Assembly (NCBI GenBank): GCA_028281575.1
Contig: JANQJP010000015.1
Span: 1-64,000 of the forward strand
Source of the DNA: Cellvibrionaceae bacterium
GTDB lineage: Bacteria; Pseudomonadota; Gammaproteobacteria; Pseudomonadales; Cellvibrionaceae
Length of the DNA stretch: 64,000 bases
Reading direction: 5' to 3'
Below, piece by piece: positions 45,612 through 54,380 of this stretch. The notes under the pieces were generated by a model. The model had not been told where the DNA came from, ran no database searches, and was given only the letters and a program-made list of their open reading frames with translations. A program made the position numbers and the translations under genes. Numbering within the stretch: the first letter of the stretch is position 1; every line of letters begins with the position of its first letter.

Positions 45612-46718
45612 CTAGCTTGCGAGTGCTCTATCGATAAATTGCAGTTCTTTGCGCTCAGCCACAACGTTTTCGAGACACAGCAGTGTCGATACAATTCCCG
45701 GTGCGAGCGCGAAAAACTGAAGGCGTGGTGCGAGACTGGCTCCCTGTAACAATGCCTCGTTAAAGACGAACATTAACGAGGCGGAGCCGACGTTGCCGTG
45801 CTTAATAAGGACGTCGCAAGAGCGTCCAGTGACTTTTTCTAGCACGGGATAATCTTGAGCGACGCGCTCCATTAAGGCGCGACCACCGGGGTGCAAGATA
45901 ATCGGTTCTTCCAGGTTTTGTTCGGTAAACAATTTACCCAGCTCGCCGCCTATTTGGTTGCGAATATCTTTACCCACAGCCATAAACGGCTGATTTTCTT
46001 CATCGGCGCCAAAATCGTTTTGATCGATGGTGTTTTCCCATTGCCGTGTGCGTAAGCTGGCTGTTTCAAACCGAAGCAATGCTTCGTCGCTGGACTCTAC
46101 GCCGAGCAACATGGCACCGCCGCCGTCTGAGGGAAGACAGTGAGCAACCAGTTGTTCGAAGCTCGGCGCATTCGCGTGGTGGCGCGCTGCTGACTGCGTC
46201 GCCATGGCCTCAGCGCACACCACGCAAACATTGCGGCAGCCGTGAGTGTTGATCAACATCGTTGCCAGATAAATAGCGTGTGTTGGGCCAGCGCAGCCCA
46301 GGCCCGTGAGATCGTAGCACAAGACGTCTGCAGGGAAGCCAAAACGTTGTTGCACTATACGGCTCATACTCGGAAAGCCGTTGAAACTGCTGGACGCGAT
46401 GATAAGTGCATCGCAATCCTGCGCGTGCAGGTCGCTTGAAAACAGTTTTTCGAGCGAGCGTTCAACGATGGACAATGTCGCCTGGCTAACCATCTTTACC
46501 CAATCTTTGCGCTTGGCGGCTTCATCGGGGTGGATTTCAAAGTAGCGCTGATGGATGCCTGAGCGTTCGTGAACGAAGCGCACCAACTGGCATACCTCAT
46601 CAGGATCATCCAGGTCTTTGAGCTTTTCGTGCAAAATTTCGGCTAAATCTGTTTGAGGGAGTGCGTGAGCGCCAGGGCTAAGTGCAAAGCCACGCATAAA
46701 GGTGGTTTTTGAGTTCAT
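45612..46718 (-). CDS. Type III polyketide synthase / chalcone synthase-like ketosynthase
   Basis: This 368-residue thiolase-fold enzyme has a complete triad: Cys142 (DLTGLGCAGPT), His276 (ILHPGGRALME) and Asn309 (KHGNVGSASLM). The HPGG motif and the 33-residue His-Asn spacing match chalcone synthase-type enzymes, while the N-terminal region is closer to KAS III. It would extend an acyl-CoA starter with malonyl-CoA (or methylmalonyl-CoA) to a pyrone, resorcinol or ketone. It is divergent from the methylmalonyl-CoA mutase gene across about 230 bases. Methylmalonyl-CoA supply and the pyrrolyl-carrier operon 5 kb away make it a candidate partner enzyme, by inference only. Confidence 0.75.
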   Translation of the reverse strand: MNSKTTFMRGFALSPGAHALPQTDLAEILHEKLKDLDDPDEVCQLVRFVHERSGIHQRYFEIHPDEAAKRKDWVKMVSQATLSIVERSLEKLFSSDLHAQDCDALIIASSSFNGFPSMSRIVQQRFGFPADVLCYDLTGLGCAGPTHAIYLATMLINTHGCRNVCVVCAEAMATQSAARHHANAPSFEQLVAHCLPSDGGGAMLLGVESSDEALLRFETASLRTRQWENTIDQNDFGADEENQPFMAVGKDIRNQIGGELGKLFTEQNLEEPIILHPGGRALMERVAQDYPVLEKVTGRSCDVLIKHGNVGSASLMFVFNEALLQGASLAPRLQFFALAPGIVSTLLCLENVVAERKELQFIDRALAS

Positions 46719-46946
46719 CTAACTTCTCCGATGAGCTGCATGTGATTTTATTGTATTGTCGGCCTACTTTATAGCTTCTTAGGTGTCGACAGCCTGCGAG
46801 CCATTATCGCGTTTCTACCGCATAAATGAATATGGGTTCGAACGAAAATCCGGTCGTGTAAAAGCAACAGCCGTAGTCGTCTAAAATAACATATTTACGA
46901 TTATTTAGGTTCGATATTTTGCGTATATCACGCTACGATTGTGCGT

Positions 46947-49136
46947 ATGAAGTGTCAAAAAAATAACCCCCACCTTACCGCAGGTGTTGAATACACGCCG
47001 CCCACGACCGCGTTCATGGACTGGCAGCTTGCAGCTCAAAAGCTCCAGGCAAAGGGTGGTCCCGCGTCGAGTAGTGACAGCCCGGAGGGTATCGAGCTCC
47101 AATCTCTTTACACGCATCAAGATATCTTACAGCTGCCCTTTACAGATACTTTGCCAGGCTTCGAACCCTTTATACGGGGTCCTCAGCCGCTTATGTACAC
47201 TGCGCGCCCATGGACAATTCGCCAATATGCGGGCTTTTCCACGGCGGAGGCGTCCAACGCCTTTTACAAAAAAAACTTGGCGGCAGGTCAGCAGGGCATT
47301 TCGGTCGCTTTCGACCTCGCTACGCACAGAGGCTATGACTCCGATCACCCGCGTGTGAAGGGCGATGTTGGCAAAGCTGGCGTGGCGATTGATCACGTCG
47401 AGGATATGAAAGTTTTATTTGATGGTATTCCGTTAGATAAAGTGTCCACCTCCATGACCATGAACGGGGCCGTGCTACCCGTGCTGGCCAACTATATCGT
47501 AGCTGCGGAAGAGAGCGGCGTTGCCGCGAATGAGTTAAGCGGTACGATACAAAATGATATTCTTAAAGAATTCATGGTTCGCAATACGTATATTTACCCG
47601 CCCGGTCCATCCATGCGTATCGTTGGTGACATTATTGCGTATTGCGCTGAGTACATGCCCAAGTTTAATTCTGTTTCAATTTCGGGCTATCACATGCAGG
47701 AAGCGGGAGCCGATGCGGTTTTAGAGCTTGCTTACACGCTTGCGGACGGATTGGAATATATTAGAGCAGCCTTATCTCAAGGTCTCGATATCGATGATTT
47801 CGCACCGCGCCTTTCTTTTTTCTTTGGCATCGGCATGAACTTTTATACGGAGATTGCCAAGCTTCGCGCCGCGCGTTTACTTTGGGCGCGCATCGTCAGT
47901 GGGTTCAACCCCAAAAATCCTAAATCCAAAATGCTGCGCACGCATTGTCAAACCTCTGGGTGGTCACTTACCGAACAGGACCCGATGAACAACATTGTGC
48001 GCACGACGATTGAAGCTATGGCGGCAGTATTTGGTGGTACACAATCGCTGCATACCAACGCCTATGATGAGGCGCTTGCACTGCCGAGCGAATCGTCGGC
48101 AAGAGTCGCGCGCAATACGCAAATTATTTTGCAGGAAGAAACAGGCATTCCCTCCGTCGTAGACCCTTGGGGAGGCTCCTACATGATGGAGAGCCTTACT
48201 CAGCAAGTTGCTGATCGGGCATGGAAGCTCATACAGGACATTGAAACGCAGGGCGGAATGTCAAAGGTAATAGAAAAAGGTATTCCGAAACTGCGCATCG
48301 AAGAGGCAGCAGCCAAACGGCAGGCGCGCATCGATAAAGGAGAAGACACGATTGTCGGTGTTAACAAATATCAATGCGATAGCGATGAGCCTTTGGATAT
48401 TTTGGAAGTCGACAACGACGCTGTTCGAAAGTCACAAATCGATCGTTTGCTGCAAATCAAAAAAAGCCGCGATGAGGGGGCAGTAAATGCGGCACTGAAA
48501 AAGTTAAAAAAATGCGCATCGAGTGGTGAAGGAAATTTACTCGCTTTATCTATCGAGGCGTCGCGCGCACGCTGTACCGTTGGCGAAATTTCTGATGCTT
48601 TGGAAAATGTTTGGGGCAGGTATAAAGCCAATGTGCAAACAGTATCCGGTGTTTATTGCGACAGTTATAAAGATGATGAGGCGTGGATGAATATTGCTGA
48701 AGATATAAATGTTTTTGTGTCTGAGTATGGCCGTCGCCCGAGAATGCTTGTAGCAAAAATGGGGCAGGATGGTCACGACCGCGGAGCGAAAGTCATTGCC
48801 ACTGCGTTTGCCGATGTCGGTTTCGATATCGATCTTTCACCTTTATTTTCCACACCTGAAGAAATTGCCAAGCAGGCGATAGACAATGATGTGCATGTTG
48901 TCGGTGTATCGTCCCAGGCGGGTGGCCACAAAACGCTTGTTTCAGAGCTTATTCGCGCGCTAAAAAATCACGCTGCTGAAGACATCGTCATTATTGTCGG
49001 CGGTGTTGTTCCAAAACAGGATTACGATTTTTTATATGAATTGGGTGTGGCGGGTATCTATGGTCCTGGTACGAAAATCCCATTGGCTGCGCGCGAAGTC
49101 ATGAACAAGATCCGCGACGTCTATCCTCTAAAGTAA
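46947..49136 (+). CDS. scpA: Methylmalonyl-CoA mutase
   Basis: This 729-residue B12-dependent mutase interconverts succinyl-CoA and methylmalonyl-CoA. The N-terminal TIM-barrel has [50 protein letters not shown] and [15 protein letters not shown]. The C-terminal B12 domain has DGHDRGAKV with the cobalt-ligand His, and SSQAGGHKT. Substrate and cofactor domains are in one chain, as in the large or homodimeric form. A GTG two codons earlier (46,941) is an alternative start. The mutase chaperone MeaB follows after 15 bases. The pair serves propionate/odd-chain breakdown or methylmalonyl-CoA supply. Confidence 0.93.
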   Translation: MKCQKNNPHLTAGVEYTPPTTAFMDWQLAAQKLQAKGGPASSSDSPEGIELQSLYTHQDILQLPFTDTLPGFEPFIRGPQPLMYTARPWTIRQYAGFSTAEASNAFYKKNLAAGQQGISVAFDLATHRGYDSDHPRVKGDVGKAGVAIDHVEDMKVLFDGIPLDKVSTSMTMNGAVLPVLANYIVAAEESGVAANELSGTIQNDILKEFMVRNTYIYPPGPSMRIVGDIIAYCAEYMPKFNSVSISGYHMQEAGADAVLELAYTLADGLEYIRAALSQGLDIDDFAPRLSFFFGIGMNFYTEIAKLRAARLLWARIVSGFNPKNPKSKMLRTHCQTSGWSLTEQDPMNNIVRTTIEAMAAVFGGTQSLHTNAYDEALALPSESSARVARNTQIILQEETGIPSVVDPWGGSYMMESLTQQVADRAWKLIQDIETQGGMSKVIEKGIPKLRIEEAAAKRQARIDKGEDTIVGVNKYQCDSDEPLDILEVDNDAVRKSQIDRLLQIKKSRDEGAVNAALKKLKKCASSGEGNLLALSIEASRARCTVGEISDALENVWGRYKANVQTVSGVYCDSYKDDEAWMNIAEDINVFVSEYGRRPRMLVAKMGQDGHDRGAKVIATAFADVGFDIDLSPLFSTPEEIAKQAIDNDVHVVGVSSQAGGHKTLVSELIRALKNHAAEDIVIIVGGVVPKQDYDFLYELGVAGIYGPGTKIPLAAREVMNKIRDVYPLK

Positions 49137-49151
49137 TAAGGCAAGGTGTAA

Positions 49152-50117
49152 GTGTTCGAGTTTAATTTGGCCCAGCTTCGCCAGGGCGACAGGCGTATGC
49201 TGGCGAGAACGATTACATTGCTTGAAAGTCGCCTGGCTGAAGACAGCGCGCGAGCCGATGATATTGTCGAGACAATTTTCCCGTATACCGGCGACAGCAT
49301 TCGTATAGGTATCTCAGGTGCGCCTGGCGTCGGAAAGTCAACATTTATCGAAACGTTTGGCATGCTGTTACTGGAACTTGGGAAAAAGGTAGCGGTACTT
49401 GCTGTGGATCCAAGTTCTCCCACCGTGGGTGGCAGTATTTTGGGTGATAAAACGCGTATGGCTAAATTGGCCAATCATACCAGAGCGTTTGTGCGTCCGT
49501 CTCCGGCCTCAGGCAGCATCGGTGGCGTGCATCAAAAAACGCGCGAAGCGATGTTTGTCTGTGAGGTTGCTGGCTTTGATATTGTGATTGTCGAAACTGT
49601 TGGTGTTGGTCAGTCGGAATACGAAGTGGCGTCCATGGTGGATTTTTTTATGGTGCTGCTGCAACCGAATTTAGGTGATGAGCTACAAGGTTTAAAAAAG
49701 GGTATTTTGGAATTAGTTCATGCCATTGTGATAAACAAGGCGGATGGAGAAAATACCGTATTAGCGGAACAGACTAAACATCAATATCAAAGCGCCTTGC
49801 AGTTTTTAACTGCGGCTTCAGATTGGCGAACAAAAGTCAGTACCTGTTCAGCGCTGGATAATCTTGGTATTGGCGAAATATGGAGCTATGTCACTGATTT
49901 TTTTATGCAGGCGAAAGCTAGCGGGGAATTTGCGTATCGGCGTGCGCAACAAAACGAGCGCTGGATGACATCATTACTCAATGCGTCGATGTATCAGCGG
50001 CTGGAACGCGACGCGGCTATCCAGGAGCTGAAACGAGATTTGACTAAGCAGGTTGTCAACCTGGAAATACCCGCCTATGTCGCAGCTAAAAAAATCATTG
50101 CGTTGCTGAATAAGTAA
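49152..50117 (+). CDS. meaB: MeaB/ArgK-family G-protein chaperone of methylmalonyl-CoA mutase
   Basis: This 321-residue GTPase loads and protects the B12 cofactor of the mutase encoded just upstream. It has a P-loop (GAPGVGKSTFIETFG), VDPSSPTVGGSILGDKTRM for metal and effector binding, FDIVIVETVGVGQSE as the Walker B/switch segment, and VINKADGENT for guanine specificity. GTG at 49,152 is taken as the start. Length and gene order (mutase then chaperone) are typical. Confidence 0.92.
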   Translation: MFEFNLAQLRQGDRRMLARTITLLESRLAEDSARADDIVETIFPYTGDSIRIGISGAPGVGKSTFIETFGMLLLELGKKVAVLAVDPSSPTVGGSILGDKTRMAKLANHTRAFVRPSPASGSIGGVHQKTREAMFVCEVAGFDIVIVETVGVGQSEYEVASMVDFFMVLLQPNLGDELQGLKKGILELVHAIVINKADGENTVLAEQTKHQYQSALQFLTAASDWRTKVSTCSALDNLGIGEIWSYVTDFFMQAKASGEFAYRRAQQNERWMTSLLNASMYQRLERDAAIQELKRDLTKQVVNLEIPAYVAAKKIIALLNK

Positions 50118-50131
50118 GCTGTCGCCAAATA

Positions 50132-51124
50132 CTAACGTTTCGCCTCTTGCAATAGGTTTTGTGTATGAACATTTAAGTGTTTTTTCCCAAAGATGTAGAA
50201 AAACAAGCATCCACCGATCAGAATTGCGAATGAGAACATCAGGTGTAGGGTGTCGACTTTCAAGATTATTAACGCCCCGAGATATTGAACAGCCAGAATT
50301 ACAAACAGTGAACGCGATATAAACAACCGGTTTCTTCCGCTGATAAATTTAGCGCCCAGCGGCGCAATAAAAATAACAACGGGAATAGCTGCGATTAAAA
50401 ACTGCAGTACCAGTATGTTTAAGCCGCCATCGAGCGCTTGTACCAGTGTGCCAAAAATTGAGAGGCTCGCCATTAATATTACCGTTGTTGGCGTCGCAAC
50501 TTTTTCTGAAAGATTAAACCAAAGAATCATCATAGTGAACGTGAGTATATCGATACCACTGCCGACAACCGCGCTGATCATGCCACCGAAAAAGCCGAAT
50601 AACGCAATTACGATATAATCTTTAATGCCACGAATAGTAATGTCTTCACAGGTGTTTTTAACAAGGTAGTTTTTGGCGAGCATAACAAAGCCAAAGCTCA
50701 ACCAAAAAGAAACAAAAAATATTTTAACTATCTTCGGGCTGAGTTCTCCGGCAACTTCATAGCGGCCGACGAGATAACCCAAGAACGCAACGGGAAGTAC
50801 TGCGCGAATGACTGGCCAGCACACTTTAATTTTACTGCGGATTATGTAGTGGCTTGCCGACGTCATGCCGAAGCTTTGAATTGCGAGTGAAAATGATGCG
50901 CCGATGGCGGGCGGAAACCCATATAACAAAGTGAGGGCAGGAAACGCAATTGCGCCTCCACCTTCAGAGCTGGCGCCCGCGATAAAGGCGCCGAACATCA
51001 TGATAATGGCTATGGGCCAGCTATCCGACAGGCTCGACCACAAGTCAAAGTACTGGGCAATTGCAAACCATATGATTAAACACAGGGCGATAATCGGGGC
51101 ATTTATTCTTAGTATTTGTATCAT
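50132..51124 (-). CDS. TauE/SafE-family membrane permease
   Basis: This 330-residue protein has about eight membrane spans and the family marks: GASSEGGGAIAFPALTLLYGF near the start and GFFGGMISAVVGSGIDILTF at the repeat. Members export sulfite or sulfonates or move other small anions. It lies 149 bases downstream of the halogenase gene on the same strand, so it may be transcribed with the pyrrole operon and export its product or handle halide/sulfur compounds. That link is inferred from position only. Confidence 0.8.
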   Translation of the reverse strand: MIQILRINAPIIALCLIIWFAIAQYFDLWSSLSDSWPIAIIMMFGAFIAGASSEGGGAIAFPALTLLYGFPPAIGASFSLAIQSFGMTSASHYIIRSKIKVCWPVIRAVLPVAFLGYLVGRYEVAGELSPKIVKIFFVSFWLSFGFVMLAKNYLVKNTCEDITIRGIKDYIVIALFGFFGGMISAVVGSGIDILTFTMMILWFNLSEKVATPTTVILMASLSIFGTLVQALDGGLNILVLQFLIAAIPVVIFIAPLGAKFISGRNRLFISRSLFVILAVQYLGALIILKVDTLHLMFSFAILIGGCLFFYIFGKKHLNVHTQNLLQEAKR

Positions 51125-51273
51125 GTTATATGCACCTAGCTACTCCCTTAGTAACGAGCATCTAATCTGTGTTTCCCGGACCTTCGTTTGGTCGGAAGCG
51201 CTTAAATCAGACTAAGGGATTTGCTTTTTATATAATTATTTATATTCAGCATCCTGGCTGAACGGGAAGCAAC

Positions 51274-52578
51274 TTAAGCAAAATTTAAGTTTACCGGTTT
51301 AACAAAATTGCACTCTGTTTGTTGTATACCAACAGAGTGGAGTAGCTTTTCGATTCCCTCCTTGCGACTGATCATTGCGGCCGCACTTAGCATAAGCTGA
51401 ATATCCGTTTCACTGTGCATCGTCAACATGTCGCTACCCAGTGAAAATTCATCAATGTCGCGCGTGTTATCTGGAAATGCGATTAACCGGAAAATATCGA
51501 GGCGTGCACGATAAAGCTTGTCGAAAAACGTTTGAAAATACGGAAGCTTGTCTGGCGATTTAAGCGCATTTTCTATCGCCCAGGCCGCCATATAGCTGCC
51601 ATACATACCAAAAGTCACACCCGCCGAGTTAATTGGATCGACAAATGCCGCAGCGTCTCCAGTAATAAAACAATTGCCGTGGTAGAGTTTCGACGGTTTG
51701 TAGGAATAATCTTTAATGGCATTAATCGGTGCGTCAGACAATGTGGCGTCAGAGAGTAACTTACTGAAAACTGAAGACTGCTCAATAACGGCTAAAAAGA
51801 TGGAGCGCAAATCGCCATGGATTTTTTTCAGGCGTTGAAAATCACGTTTTTCAAGCACCAGGCCGACGCTTGTTTCGTGACGCATGGGTATATGCCATGC
51901 CCAGCCCCATTCGCCAATCGAGTCGATGGTTGTTACAGGTGGGATATCGCGTACTTGTGAGAACGGCCTAATATTTTCGTCAAAATCAAGGTAGCTGCCT
52001 CCTGTAAAATAACCCCAAAGCGCCACAAAACGGAATTCCTCGTCGAATTCTCTAAAGCCGTGCTGCGACGCCATTAACGCGTTTTGGCCACTGCAGTCCA
52101 CAACATATTTAGCTCTTATCTGACCTTTATCACTATCGTTTGCTGCTTTATAGACAATATCTGCATAACCGTCTTTTTGTACGATTTCTTTGACAAGCAC
52201 GCTGTCAAAAGCAAAAGCATTTTTTTCTTTCGCGTGGTCAAACAATAATTTATCAAAAATATCGCGTTCGACGTGAAGTGCCGGACGGTCAAAGCCAAAT
52301 TGCTTAAATGAAACCTTCCGGCTTTGGTTTTGCCAGGTAACAATACCGCCTGACTTGCGAATAAATTTTTCTTGTTCAATTTTATCGCTAACACCAATGG
52401 CATCACAAAAGCGCCAAAAGTAGGGAATTAAACTTTCTCCAACGTGTGGGCGTGGAAAAGTTTCTTTTTCCAGCATAACAACGTCGTAGCCTTTATCGGC
52501 CAGTAGGCTGGCGGCTGTGGAGCCCGAAGGTCCACCGCCGACAACGAGGACGTCGCATTGCGCGGGAATGTCGTTCAT
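51274..52578 (-). CDS. Flavin-dependent halogenase of the carrier-protein-bound pyrrole type
   Basis: This 434-residue protein has the FAD site VVGGGPSGSTAA (Gly14-Gly19), GESLIPYFW, and a candidate catalytic lysine Lys75 (FIRKSGG). The halogenase signature W-x-W-x-I-P appears as WAWHIP (226-231) and the F-x-x-P-x-x-S-x-G signature as FVDPINSAG (312-320). Carrier-bound pyrrole halogenases such as PltA and Bmp2 share this form. Its ATG overlaps the carrier-protein stop (ATGA), with AGGAG just upstream, so translation is coupled. It would chlorinate or brominate a pyrrolyl-S-carrier using FADH2 from a separate reductase, which is not seen here. Halogen and position are unknown. Confidence 0.88.
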   Translation of the reverse strand: MNDIPAQCDVLVVGGGPSGSTAASLLADKGYDVVMLEKETFPRPHVGESLIPYFWRFCDAIGVSDKIEQEKFIRKSGGIVTWQNQSRKVSFKQFGFDRPALHVERDIFDKLLFDHAKEKNAFAFDSVLVKEIVQKDGYADIVYKAANDSDKGQIRAKYVVDCSGQNALMASQHGFREFDEEFRFVALWGYFTGGSYLDFDENIRPFSQVRDIPPVTTIDSIGEWGWAWHIPMRHETSVGLVLEKRDFQRLKKIHGDLRSIFLAVIEQSSVFSKLLSDATLSDAPINAIKDYSYKPSKLYHGNCFITGDAAAFVDPINSAGVTFGMYGSYMAAWAIENALKSPDKLPYFQTFFDKLYRARLDIFRLIAFPDNTRDIDEFSLGSDMLTMHSETDIQLMLSAAAMISRKEGIEKLLHSVGIQQTECNFVKPVNLNFA

Positions 52579-52847
52579 GTCGAACTCCTGGTTATTTTAT
52601 CTGCGATACTAAGCACGTAGTTTGTAATAGTATCTATTGTCATAAAGTTATTGGGCAGGATGTCTTCGGGTGGAATTTCTGCTTCAAACGTCTCGTTGAT
52701 AAAACTCACTAATTTAACCATTGACAGTGAATCGATAATGCCAAGTTTAAGAAGAGGCGTGTCTGGTTCGAGGTCATCACCTTGTCCGTCGAGAAGAACT
52801 GTATTTATAAAACCTGTGATTTTTTGTTCGATAGTCGCTTTATTCAT
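52575..52847 (-). CDS. Stand-alone peptidyl/acyl carrier protein
   Basis: This is a 90-residue carrier protein with the phosphopantetheine site GIIDSLSMVKL (Ser40) preceded by PDTPLLKLG, then the acidic helix II and IPPEDILPNNF. It carries the activated proline and later the pyrrole as a thioester. It lies between the adenylation enzyme and the halogenase and overlaps the halogenase by 4 bases. Its ribosome site is weak and sits directly beside a heptamer repeat that separates it from the adenylation gene, so its translation may depend on that spacing. Confidence 0.9.
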   Translation of the reverse strand: MNKATIEQKITGFINTVLLDGQGDDLEPDTPLLKLGIIDSLSMVKLVSFINETFEAEIPPEDILPNNFMTIDTITNYVLSIADKITRSST

Positions 52848-52863
52848 ATTTCTGTCAGCTTTT

Positions 52864-52891
52864 GTTATTTGTTATTTGTTATTTGTTATTT
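52864..52891. repeat. Heptanucleotide tandem repeat (4 x gttattt) across a stop codon
   Basis: Four perfect copies of gttattt cover the last codons and the stop of the adenylation gene and part of the short spacer before the carrier gene; a partial copy adjoins at 52,861-52,863. Gain or loss of a unit would alter the last residues of the adenylation enzyme and change the distance to the carrier-protein start. Confidence 0.9.
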
Positions 52892-54380
52892 GTAATTGCT
52901 TTATGGCTACCCTGTCTTTTTTGCCGTTGGGTGTTCTCGGCATTTTCTCCAAATAGACCAGACGATCTGGAATCATATAATGTGGCATATTATCCGCACA
53001 GTATTTTTTTATATCCAATAGGGTTGGTTTGGTCTCTCTGTAGGTAAGTGCGATCATTAACTTGGCGTTGCTTACAAATGCAACGGCATCTTCTACTGGT
53101 TGGTATTTTAATAAAGAGGATTCAACTTCTTCCGGTTCAACTCTATAGCCGCGCACTTTAAGCATGTAATCTTTTCTGCCAATGTAGCGATAGACGTGGT
53201 TTTCCAGGACCTCAACCAAGTCGCCAGTTCTGTAGGTATTTTCGTTTAGCGCCACCTTGCCCCAGTAGCCGTGCATGACTGTTGGGCCTTTTATGATGAG
53301 CTCGCCTTTTTCCCCTATCTGAGCTTCGTTACCGTCCTCTGTTTCTACCCAGGCCTGGTTACCGCAACATACGTTACCGATCGGGATACTGGATGCATCC
53401 GGTGCAATATTTTTTATCTCATAACAAGTGCATACATTAGTTTCTGTTGGCCCATAAAAATTAAATAAACGTTTGTCGGGGTAGTGTGCTCGAAGTTGTC
53501 GAAGTTTTTCCATCGGAAATACCTCGCCAGCGAAAACCAGCGTATGCAAATCCGGTAGCGCTTCGTTCATCAAATCCCCGCCCTCCATCATCATTGTGAT
53601 AGCCGTTGGTACGGAGTACCAAATACTTATTTTGTTCTTGACGGTGAAGTCCTTTAATTGCAACGGGGAATAGGCGATTGCTTCGGCGATAATATGTACG
53701 CTGGCGCCCGTTAAAAATGCAACGTACAAATCAAAAACCGATAGGTCAAAATGGAAGCCGGCGTGATTCGATATTCTGTCTTCGGGCTGAACATTTAATG
53801 TTTTCGCTGCCCAGCATATAAATTCCAGCGCATTTCTATTTGAAATACAGACGCCTTTGGGTTTTCCTGTAGACCCAGAGGTATAAAGAATGTAGGCCAA
53901 ATCGTTCGTGCGAATGACTGGTGAGTCAAAGGGTTCGGCCGAATAATGGGCTAAGTCGCGCCAGCCAAGCGTTTCAGTGTCAGCACTTGGAAGTTCATCA
54001 TCAAAAATAAAATAATGGATATCAAAATATCCCTGTTGCAAAAATTTTTGCTGTGCGTCAGCCGTCGTAAGTAATGTAAAAATGTTGCAGTCATCAATAA
54101 TACTGCAGCCTCTTCCGACGGGATCCAGTGGATTAATCGGAACATAAATCGCTCCGAGACGCAGAATCGCCTGCATGGCGACAACCGTTTTATAAGACTT
54201 GAGCGAGTACAAGCCGACCCTGTCGCGAGGCTCTACTCCGCATGCGCTGAGCAGACGTGCGAGTTGATTGGCACGCTGGTCGAGTTCGCTGTAGCTTAAC
54301 GTACCGTCATAAGCACTAACCGCGAGCCGTTCAGGGTGCGTCTTTGCACTGTTTATAACGATGTCTTTTAAAAGCGTCAT
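52872..54380 (-). CDS. Stand-alone adenylation enzyme, probably L-prolyl-AMP ligase
   Basis: This 502-residue enzyme has the adenylation core motifs in order: LYTSGSTGKPKGV (A3), HFDLSVFDLY (A4), FYGPTETNVC (A5), YRTGDLVEV (A7), GRKDYMLKVRGYRVEPEEVE (A8) and PRTPNGKKDR with the catalytic Lys (A10). It has no fused carrier or condensation domain. In the PltF/Bmp4 type of pathway such a protein activates L-proline and loads it onto the free carrier. Proline specificity is inferred from the dehydrogenase and halogenase partners. Its ATG overlaps the dehydrogenase stop (ATGA), so the two are translationally coupled. Confidence 0.87.
   Translation of the reverse strand: MTLLKDIVINSAKTHPERLAVSAYDGTLSYSELDQRANQLARLLSACGVEPRDRVGLYSLKSYKTVVAMQAILRLGAIYVPINPLDPVGRGCSIIDDCNIFTLLTTADAQQKFLQQGYFDIHYFIFDDELPSADTETLGWRDLAHYSAEPFDSPVIRTNDLAYILYTSGSTGKPKGVCISNRNALEFICWAAKTLNVQPEDRISNHAGFHFDLSVFDLYVAFLTGASVHIIAEAIAYSPLQLKDFTVKNKISIWYSVPTAITMMMEGGDLMNEALPDLHTLVFAGEVFPMEKLRQLRAHYPDKRLFNFYGPTETNVCTCYEIKNIAPDASSIPIGNVCCGNQAWVETEDGNEAQIGEKGELIIKGPTVMHGYWGKVALNENTYRTGDLVEVLENHVYRYIGRKDYMLKVRGYRVEPEEVESSLLKYQPVEDAVAFVSNAKLMIALTYRETKPTLLDIKKYCADNMPHYMIPDRLVYLEKMPRTPNGKKDRVAIKQLQITNNK

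Noticed and set aside
51274-52578. Reading the halogenase as a geranylgeranyl reductase or ordinary monooxygenase
   Set aside because: The WAWHIP and FVDPINSAG signatures and the carrier/adenylation/dehydrogenase neighbours fit a halogenase better.
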